Shown here: piece after piece, positions 54,900 through 64,000 of the stretch | How positions within the stretch are numbered: the first letter of the stretch is position 1 | Layout: every line of letters begins with the position of its first letter | From: Lucifuga dentata | Lineage: Eukaryota; Chordata; Actinopteri; Ophidiiformes; Bythitidae | Direction: 5' to 3' | Length of the DNA: 64,000 bases | Assembly: GCA_014773175.1 (NCBI GenBank) | Contig: VXCM01001353.1 | Location: 124,001 to 188,000, forward strand | Made by a program: the position numbers and the translations under genes | The notes under the pieces: generated by a model | Told to the model about the DNA's origin: nothing | Databases searched by the model: none | The model's input: the letters and a program-made list of their open reading frames with translations, nothing else

Positions 54900-56624
54900 A
54901 AGAAATGAACTCAGCAGCACTTTTTCTACTCAAAAGGTGCTCCATGTGAATGTATCCTATAAATCAAGTCTCACAGCAGAAGCAATTCTGAAGTCCTCAT
55001 TTTCACAACTTAAATCTGACTTAAGTTCAAGTCTCAAGTCTATGCTTTAGTTAAATGTAACTTGAAAGAGCTGTAAACCTTTTTGGCAAGTCCAAGTAAG
55101 GTCACAAGTTTTCATAAGCAAGTTGTAAGTTGTGATGTGTGTCTTTCATGCCATTGAATGCTGAAAAGTAACACTGCAGTTCTAGTGGATGCTGCTATTG
55201 CTATTAAAAATGTCACTTTAACTCATATGATTAGTAATAATAGACTCAGTAGTTTGTTTAAGTGGACACCTCAGTCTTTAATTCAGCTTTAATTCTTATT
55301 TTATGCATTACTTAATCAAGTCAGTTTACTCTCACTATAAAAGTGAATATTTCAGACATTTAATATATTTTGAATGAATATGATGTGGAAAAAAACTAGC
55401 AAATTAGTCAGGTTATAACTGGCATGTGTTCTATACAAAAGCACAGGCATGAATACATATGTTAGAGGTGTGTGTATATATTTAGTTGCTAAAGAAGTTT
55501 CAAGATTTATTATTATTTCTCTGTGCTTTTTGATATTATTAACTCTGTTTATTGAGTTTTGCCTGCCCACAGAATACAAATGACTTTTACTTGTCTACTC
55601 TCAATGGACTTAGTCATGGTTGCCTTTTCTAATAAAGTGACTGAATAATGAATGGCCACAGCTTTATGTAAATATCCATTGCAAATGCTTTTATGGTGGA
55701 GCACTGAGGTGCAGGGCTTAGCTGTAGATTATGTGTATTTTGTAATTGTCAAATAACAGCTGATGTGAAAATGAAATTAACTAATTTCAATAAATGTCTG
55801 GTGAAGTGAAAAGAGCCCTTATATAGAAAACCACAAAAGCTTAACAGCAGTGCTTTACATTTAAGTGGCAATAACAGAAACTGGAGGCAAAGCCAGAAAA
55901 GTGATCTCAACACACTTAGATGGCTGCTTTTACTTTTTTGCAGCAACTAGTCTCCATTTCATTGTGACATAGCTTTAGTTAAATTGAGTTTACTAAGGTT
56001 TTAAGGTTTTTTTTTAAGGGTGGATCTATAAACAAACCTGAGTTAGCTATGATGGCTACAGCACCTATTCAAAAATTGAGAGATAAGAACAGTTAATTAT
56101 TTGGCATTTTCTTGTGCTGTAATAAGCAGTTTGCTGTGTAAGCATGCTCCCAAAGATCTTCGTCATCCAAACAAATGAACTTTCTGTAAACTCCCTGCAG
56201 CATTTCCAGTAAGCGAGAGTCATTGTTCATTTAACAAGAACAACCCATGTCATTCCATAATTAATGGCATCAACAACTCCCCACTGTACTATTATAATTG
56301 TACTGGCATCAGCTACACTATATGAGTTCATTTTACTCCCCACAACTATAATTTCATGCAATTAGCAGTGACTCACAATCTTTCCATAACTCTCAGTACC
56401 TTCAAAGATCTTCAAGGAAAGAAGAACACCTGTTTCTCTTAGTTTCACCATCATTACCACCATTTTTCTGCCCTAAGGGCATAGATTGATGTAAAATGTT
56501 AGCCATTCACAAGGGGTGTATTTGACATCTGTATGCAATGAGTTCCTAGTTACAAATGTTGTAAAGCCTATATCTGCAAGAATTTTCCCTGCTAGCACAC
56601 AAATAGGAACATGTGTGTGTCTGC

Positions 56625-56628
<4 letters not shown>

Positions 56629-56687
<59 letters not shown>
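56629..56687 (+). repeat. GT microsatellite
   Basis: A pure GT run of about 58 bases. Confidence 0.95.
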
Positions 56688-56688
<1 letters not shown>

Positions 56689-59600
56689 ATCCATGTGTTC
56701 AGCCTTTCAGAGCTGAGCTGAGACCGACATATTCACAAACAGGGAAATAAAATGAGCAGGCAAATGGTACGCTTGTGTTTTATATCATAGGTGACGTGCC
56801 AAAGAAGGTGCCTATTCCCAATTCTCCACCTGTTTGAGCAATGTCTTCTGTACTGTATCTGGCTACAAAACTTGGAAATAAATGCAATAGAAGCTATCAG
56901 CTGGAAGAGTTTCATGACACAGCATCTCACATCCCCTGTTTTAGCACCCACTGCAATGTTAGCATCACCAGATCAATGCATCATGAAAAATTAAAATAAA
57001 TGTTTCCTCAATGTATCCATACTAAATGCCAATATATAATGATCTTAGCCTTTGTGGATCTCCTGTCTCACTGATTAATTACTTTCCATTAAAAGGACAA
57101 CTGTTCAGCACAAGACAAAAAAAAAACATCCATGCCCATTTTGATTTTTTTGATTGTGGCTGGAGGAAAATATAATAAAATACAACCCTTGTAGTAAGAC
57201 ACCGATTCTATGAGAAATCATACAAAAACACCAAGTAGATATGTGTTATACTGAAATTGAGCGCAAAAAGTTACTGACAGCACATAGAATGGAACTACTG
57301 GACAATAAAATATCCTTCATTATCTCAGTCATCACTGGATGAAATTGCATAAGCATATTCTCATAGGTGACATGATACTATATTTGATTGGAAGAACATC
57401 ACAAGCTAATAATAATGACTTTAGGCCACAAAGTATCTGCAGAATGGGTTATGTAAGTCAGATTATAACTGTGTAATTATACTTATAAATGTAAATGTGC
57501 TATGCTTTATGTAGTGTAATCATCATTCATTGGCAATAAAACAATAAGCTACTTCACATTAGATAAGTTTGACATGAATAAGCCCTGTGATTGGCTGTTT
57601 GAGTAGACGTTTGTGATTGGGTCATATTTGTAATCACCTCTAAAGGTAGAAAAAACAACTGCCCTGATTTTGTTCACTTCAGCTCCTCTCATTCACAATG
57701 TCCTTTTCTTCTTACAGCAGATGAGTGGGAGGGTGGATGTAAAGAAAAACGATGGCAGCATCATTCATAGAGTCTAATATCAGGGCAAGTTCAACTGTAT
57801 TCAACTGCTCAACACAATAATCAGAGTAATTTTCACATTGCCAGAAGCAAATACTGCTGAAAACTTTATGATGATCCATCTTGAAAATATAAGGAAAACA
57901 AAAGTTCAAGTAGACCCAAGTATTAACAGTGATTATCCTGAGAATTATTAATATCTTTTCCCAGAACATGCTTATAATGACTACAATCATCACCGAGGAC
58001 AGGCTGCTCCCCTTCAGTCACTATGGTTTTATACAAACAGAACTCTGTCTGCCTGATGTTGAATCAAATCCAACCATTTAAGTCATCCCTTTTGATCCTG
58101 CTCTATAATATGCTCCCTTAATTGGCTACAAAGTAAAGTCTGAATGGAACATCCATGGGTTAATTGGCTTCAGCTCCTCACGCCTCAAGCTTTTGGGCAG
58201 GAAGCCTTTCTGCCTAGCTGATGATTAATTCAAGGGTCCAGATGGAAGAATAACAGACTGGATGTGGAAGGATCTAATCCTTGACTAGCACTGTCACCAG
58301 ACATGGCTGTGACTTTGGATGGCCCAGGGGGATTGAAGGTCTGGTTGCCCACCAAACCCCCCACCCCCCATCCCTCCGCTCTCCCATGTCAGTATAATTT
58401 GGGGGACAGTGATGCCACTTCATGCCTTAATAGCTGGACAAATGCTTTTTAAGAAAGGTCAATACCTCATCGAACCCTCTATGGCATTGAGCAGTGTGAC
58501 TTGTCTTAAATGTTGACAAGAATCCTCTCAGACAAGAAACCTTTTCTGAACATGTCAATAACATGTTAGTATCATGCCAGTAACATGTCAGTCATGTGAC
58601 TAAGCTAATTATAGGAGTATCTGTTTGGGAATGAATGAATTATCACGTTCACCCCTTAATTAAAAAAAAAAACAAAAAAAAAAAAAAAAAAAAAACAGCA
58701 TAATTCCTAACACTGCTCTATCCCATTAACATTATAATTTTGTTTCATCAGAACCTCAGTTCTGTTAAAACACAAATTTCGCTCCTCCAAATCCTGCATG
58801 TATAAACTGGTGGTAGACATTGGCAGGGGACAAGGGAAAACTGGATTCAAAGAAGCTTCTTCCTGTTTAGACAGGCATGCCAGCATCAGATCTGTGCCAC
58901 CGAGACTTCAAAAACAAAATCTTTTGTTGCTAAATGCAGCCTCTGAAGCTGAGCTTGGATCTTTACTTACCCTGTGTCATTTCTCAGTCTGCTACATCAG
59001 ACAGGAAATTGTGCATCCCAGGAAAACTTTTATCTCCACCATCCAGAAAAATTTCTTGCTTTTAAAAATATGAAACCATGAGTCATTTAAAAGGCATCTT
59101 TATTCAGTTCTTTGTCTGTCAACATGCTTAGTTGTGTTTGGTTTTCATGAAATGTGTCCAATTTAGGGATATGCTGCAGGGAATGTTTGACTTTATTGTA
59201 GCTTTTTTCAAACACGCTGATCCAATTAAATGTGTCTGTGTTTCGTCAGTAGGTATCTTGAAGTAAAATGGGACATGTTCGTGAAGTGCTGCAACATTCA
59301 ATGGTTGTCTTACAAGCATGAGGAAGTGTATAATCATGTTGCAGAGCGCTGTGCTGTTTCACTAACACTGCAGCAGTTTGTCCTCATGGCTGATTTCAAT
59401 TGAATTCTGTACGTCAGCCACAAAGCCAACACAAGGCGGAGGAAACACTTTCAGCTCAAGAGGAGTCGTTTTTTTGTTTTTTTTTACATGTTCAACTTTT
59501 TTATGTAAATTATATCCTCTGTAACTCCATTATACTTCTCCCATTCTTCCTTCCTGAGAAGCAGACATCTTTGAATGCTCTCACAGTTTGCAGTCCCTAC

Positions 59601-60756
59601 AAATTAAAGTCACTCCCACTACTTCCCCAAATGGCTGTAGAGACAAAAGCCAGACCTTTTCTTTTGACAGGGTTCAAAAGATCACAGTTTATGTTTCCTC
59701 TTGCATTACATGGGTCTCTAAATTGTCTGGTTTCGGTGGTGCTGGCAGTAGGGGGGACGCTGTGCTTCAAACACAATATAGGCTGGGGCTTATCATTGTT
59801 GACTGCTCTGGTGCCGCCACCGTGGAGGAAGCTGCTTATATCATCTTTGTTTTGCTCTGCTCCAGCTGTTTTTGCTCACCGGGTTAACCAGTTATCTGCT
59901 GATGCTGAGGATCTTTGATGTGCATGGGGAGGCGTTGCACTGAGTGGAATCCTTCTGACACCGGCGACCCCTTTCCTATCAGCCTGTTAGAGTTCAAGTT
60001 TAAACAACTCAGGGGATGTTTTTTTTTTTTTTTTTTNTTTTTTTTTTTTTTTTTGTTTTTTCCAGTTCTGTGTTGTCTTCTCTTTGCAACCATTGAAACT
60101 AATTAAAAAATGAAAAATATATTTTGTGGTCAACCATAGGACTCTTTATACCCTGCATTATAATGTGATCTCTGTATCTGCACTGTGATCAAATCTCAGT
60201 AAATGGGTCATTATGGTATTAAAGCCTGTGTTTCTGTGCTCCACAGACAAGTTTCATCCATTCTTGAAAAGAACTAATAACTTTATCACATGTGCAGTGA
60301 CTGTCCATGATGTAGGTGCAGGTACCCAATCAGGGTCAGCCACTTCAAGATTTAAAATAATTTTGTGAACCAGAGCAGGTGGAGTCGGTAAGACAAGGTG
60401 CAGTGATAACTTGTATGTCACAAATGGGTCCCAAGCTGTACAGATTGCCTGGCAAGTTATAACTGATATCCAATGACAATGAAACACCACGTGTATGTGC
60501 TCTGGAAGATTGGACTGCATTCAGATCACATAAATTCCATATACATTTACAACTTGCATTAACATGCATTTTTCCTTATCTGGATACAGATCAATTTAGC
60601 AAATGGAGCCATAGGTTCTGGACAGGAACAACTCTTCATTCAGCTAAGTACAGATGTATAATTATACTCAAACATAATAGCTAAATTCTTCAGCCCAAAA
60701 GTCTAATATACTGTATGTGTTTGTGTATGTTTACAAGAAGAATCACATTGAAATTA

Positions 60757-60758
<2 letters not shown>

Positions 60759-60810
<52 letters not shown>

Positions 60811-60830
60811 TGTGTGTGTGTATATATATA
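60759..60830 (+). repeat. TG microsatellite
   Basis: A TG run of about 70 bases with one TA interruption, ending in a short TA run. Confidence 0.95.
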
Positions 60831-62939
60831 TGGGTTTTTTTTAATCAAAACAAGAACATTGTCCATCAAAGTCAATTCTGCAAATTCTGTTATTGCAGAG
60901 TTTGACAGCTTGAGAGACTGAACAAACCTTTGTTATGAGACTTTACCACAGCTTGTGATATGCGTATGAGCCTGAAAGTTATCTTCTTCTCTTCATTTAT
61001 GACTTATGAACACTTAATCTCCAATAGGTCCAACTTTATCTACTGTATGCCCTTGTCTTTTGGTTTTCTGTATCATAACAATCCTGCCAAACCTGAATGT
61101 TATAATATAGACCATTCTCGGTTCATTTCTGCCTTTTTCCTGCACTGTTCTTTTTCTTTAAAGTTTGCTGTATTGATTTAACCCATCTTCAGTAGTGTCT
61201 TTAGTGTCTTCAATTGACATCTTTATTTTATTTTTGTAATGGACCTTGTTTTTTCACTCAATTTGTTGTGTAAAAATGGGGATTACCCCCCCCCCCCCCC
61301 NCCCCCCCCCCCCCCTTCTTTTCTCATTTATCACTTCACATTTTATCAAATAACCTTTCTCTGTTATTTGGCAGGAGGGGTTAATGACAACTTGAACTTG
61401 CACAGATGTCTGCCTTCAGATGAATGTTGTCAAGCTCTGGGATTTTTTTCCCCCCTGAAACAAGTGCACTATCAGAAGTATAAATATTGAAAGATGGAGG
61501 TTTGCGGGAAGATCTGTAACCCTGCGATTAAATTCTTTGCTACTTAATTGACACTGTTCAACAAGCTAAAATACAGAGTGTGATAGACTGGTCACAACAG
61601 ACACAGTACCAGACCATAAATCACTGCACAGCCAGACGTTGAGAAATAGCAGCCTAAGTGCAATGAAAAATGGACAATGTCACTGTGTCGACAACCTGCT
61701 ACAACACATTGTCACTTTTATTTATTGTTAAGGTCTATTGCACTCAAGAGTCCGGGACTACTGCTTTATGAGAAAGACTGTTATAAGGAATCCCACCAAG
61801 ATTTAACTGTAGTAATGTATACAATTTATAAAGTCATGTAAAGTTTGGTAACATGATATCATTTGTTGATATTTCTAGATTTCTAAATGGAGAGGTAATT
61901 AACTTAGGCAGGCATGTGTACACACAGTACCACACCGAGCTAAAACTCTGGCCATCGCTTAACCATAAATATTCAGGTTTTCTTCATGGTTCTGAAGGTT
62001 GTATCAATGTAAGTTTCCCTTTCTCATTTCACTGCGTTAATGCTAAGTAAGGCTTTGTACTATTTCAAAATAACTACGACAAAGTTAGTGCTTTATGATA
62101 CTAAGCACTGATTTCCTCACAGCAGCACTATTATAATATTTCTAATACTATTACAGTTACTCTAGGGATTGACCAATAATAATGCAGCCCTCTCACTCAA
62201 TGCAGATTTCACATTTATCATAAAAGGTTATCAAAGGTTATCATTACCATCCAAAACACTAATAGATGAGGAGAGTCTGTGCAGAAATAGTCACTCTCAG
62301 GCCACGATTCTGCTCCATGCTAGGATGTAGAGGCCTTAAATACCTACAATGTGCTTGCCTATGTGTAAATTTAAAAATAGTATTAACTCCCATGCAACTA
62401 CTTAAACCCACTTATGAGAGCTTATCATTTCATTACTAATAATGGATGAAGACAACATCAGACACCATTATGACCATCAACCACGAATAGTAAATTTATT
62501 AACAATGAAACCCTCAAAATGTCCATTCTCACACTCTAATGTAATACCCAGGATTTTATACTTTTTTTTTTTTTTTTTTTTTTGGTACCAATCATTGGCA
62601 TGCATGTTGCAGCTCATAGAAATACACGTTGAGGATGGTCTGCATTACTTACAGTTCCATGGAGAAATAGAAGCAGCCACATAAGACACTGATAAGACCC
62701 AGATGTGTCAGCAAGATCCTTAGGAGCAGCGAAAAGTTCAGTACTATCATGTATGTAACAGTGCAGTGGTGATTCCTGAGCTCTCCTATATTGCTCCCTC
62801 GAAGCTGGCTCCATCATAGCACACTAATTAAAAGTCCAAACACACAAATAAATTCACTGTATATAATATAAAGCAATGCTGTTTTTTTTTGTTTTTTTTA
62901 ATCTTTATTCATTCAGGGTTAGTTTCAGTGAGCGTCTAA

Positions 62940-63290
62940 TGCTCTTTTTCAGGAACACCCTGCTCACACACACACCTGGAAGCTGCCCAGTATAACCACA
63001 GACTTCTCTGCTGGCCACTGAGCAGCTCCACTGGAGCATTTGGGGGGTTAGGCACCTTGCTCAAGGGCACCTCAGTGGTGTTAATGAGGGAGAGGAAGGC
63101 ACTGCTCATTCACCTCCCTGCNCCTTGCTCAAGGGCACCTCAGTGGTGTTAATGAGGGAGAGGAAGGCACTGCTCATTCACCTCCCTGCCTCAGATTTCT
63201 CCTGCCAGCTCAGGGATTGAACCAGCGACCCTTCGGTCACAAGCTCGCTTCTCTAATTCTCTAACCTTTAGGCCACCACTGACCCTGTTG
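62940..63290 (-). mobile_element. SINE-like repeat, minus strand, with assembly duplication
   Basis: On the minus strand it begins ggtggcctaaaggttagag and has a box-B-like ggttcaatccc, then the block ccttgagcaaggtgcctaac that is common in fish repeats. Bases 63055-63121 recur exactly at 63123-63189 around the N at 63122, so 68 bases are probably an assembly artefact. Confidence 0.65.
63055..63189 (+). repeat. 67-base duplication around N63122 (assembly join)
   Basis: Bases 63055-63121 equal 63123-63189, inside a SINE-like repeat. Confidence 0.9.
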
Positions 63291-64000
63291 ACAAAAGCAG
63301 TAAAGGTGACCAAAAGTAGAAAGAAAAAAGCATATATTTAGTCGAGTATTGTACCTAACAGTTTGTAAAATTGGTACTTTGGTCAGTTTTATGAGTTTTC
63401 AGAGGGAAATAATGTATTTTTTACTGCACAACAATTGACACTTTGCAGACAATTATTTTATACGCAAGAGACAATTCTCAAATTGAAATTTTATGTAATA
63501 CCAGCCTTTTAGTGTTTTAGCTGGATGACAGTACATTGTGCAAATGGTTTTGAAACAGCTTCTAATGTAATAGCAATTTTCTATATCACAGCTTCCATTA
63601 GACATGCAGGATTTACCCATGTCCCTACAGTAACTGGCTAGCAAGCTGTAATACTATAGGCACAGGTAGACTGTGAGAGGGAAGAAATATAATCACTTTG
63701 GTTGATCTTTAATAGTAGATATTCTCCATGTGGTGAAGTAGGCTTGTCCTAGATCATATCTAAAATGCTTTTCAAATGTAACTGAACATAACTTAAGCCA
63801 TTTGTAGGCGTGTTGCTTGCAAAGATTGAACATATTTTTTAAAGCCTATGATTTTGGTTTCTGATTTGCAGAAACTGTCTAAAGTGTACTCAGAGCAGAA
63901 GATAAATATTAAAATGGCCAAAATACGTCAGTGTGACAGATTTATGAACAAAGAGACTAAATTCTGGGAGTACAGGCTTCACTTCACAGTGCTTCAGCTC

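Larger units (their letters stand above)
53950..64000. other. gene-free region upstream of the CD2-like gene
   Basis: I found no supportable coding exon. The region holds a TTTG repeat (54832-54899), TG repeats (56629-56687, 60759-60830), single-N low-complexity gaps (60037, 61301), a homeodomain-motif-rich patch (58110-58235) and a SINE-like repeat (62940-63290). The rest is AT-rich. Open frames here, including one of 172 codons at 59400, lack any recognisable domain. Confidence 0.5.

Noticed and set aside
59400..59918. 172-codon open frame on the plus strand
   Set aside because: No domain, signal or conserved-looking segment; composition matches surrounding noncoding DNA and it holds a poly-T tract.

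Overview
The window looks like teleost fish genomic DNA. It has split vertebrate-type genes with short GT-AG exons, an AT-rich background, many long CA/TG microsatellites, a decayed Tc1-type transposon, MITE-like inverted-repeat elements and tRNA-headed SINE-like repeats. No tRNA, rRNA or CRISPR array was seen.

From 168 to 37608 (+) lies the C-terminal two thirds of one gene, a GON-domain ADAMTS protease best matched to adamts20. Twenty-four coding exons join in frame (about 3.5 kb of coding sequence, about 1,170 residues). They encode the end of the spacer domain, fourteen thrombospondin type 1 repeats (TSR2 to TSR15) and the GON domain with its stop codon. The signal peptide, propeptide, metalloprotease, disintegrin, TSR1 and cysteine-rich parts lie upstream of the window. 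From TSR4 to TSR14 almost every exon is phase 0 on both sides and begins exactly at the first TSR cysteine. Two TSR exons (8611-8783 and 10580-10806) are broken in this assembly by a direct duplication around a single N. Removing one copy restores the frame in both.

From 37609 to about 52200 is the 3' UTR and an intergenic stretch with a SINE-like repeat, two strong hairpin regions and a CTCF-type motif. At 52848-53840 (-), convergent with adamts20, is an uninterrupted 330-codon gene for a CD2-like immune receptor: signal peptide, a V-type Ig domain without the canonical disulphide, a four-cysteine C2 domain, a membrane segment and a proline-rich tail. CD2-family genes normally have about five exons, so this single-exon form is the most interesting item here. 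A TATA-like box and an ETS-type site lie just upstream of its start. From 54000 to 64000 I see no gene, only microsatellites, another SINE-like repeat and some motif-rich noncoding DNA.

The two genes have no evident functional link; one acts on the extracellular matrix, the other probably on lymphoid cells. Twenty-two single-N positions fall at direct duplications or low-complexity tracts and look like unmerged contig joins.
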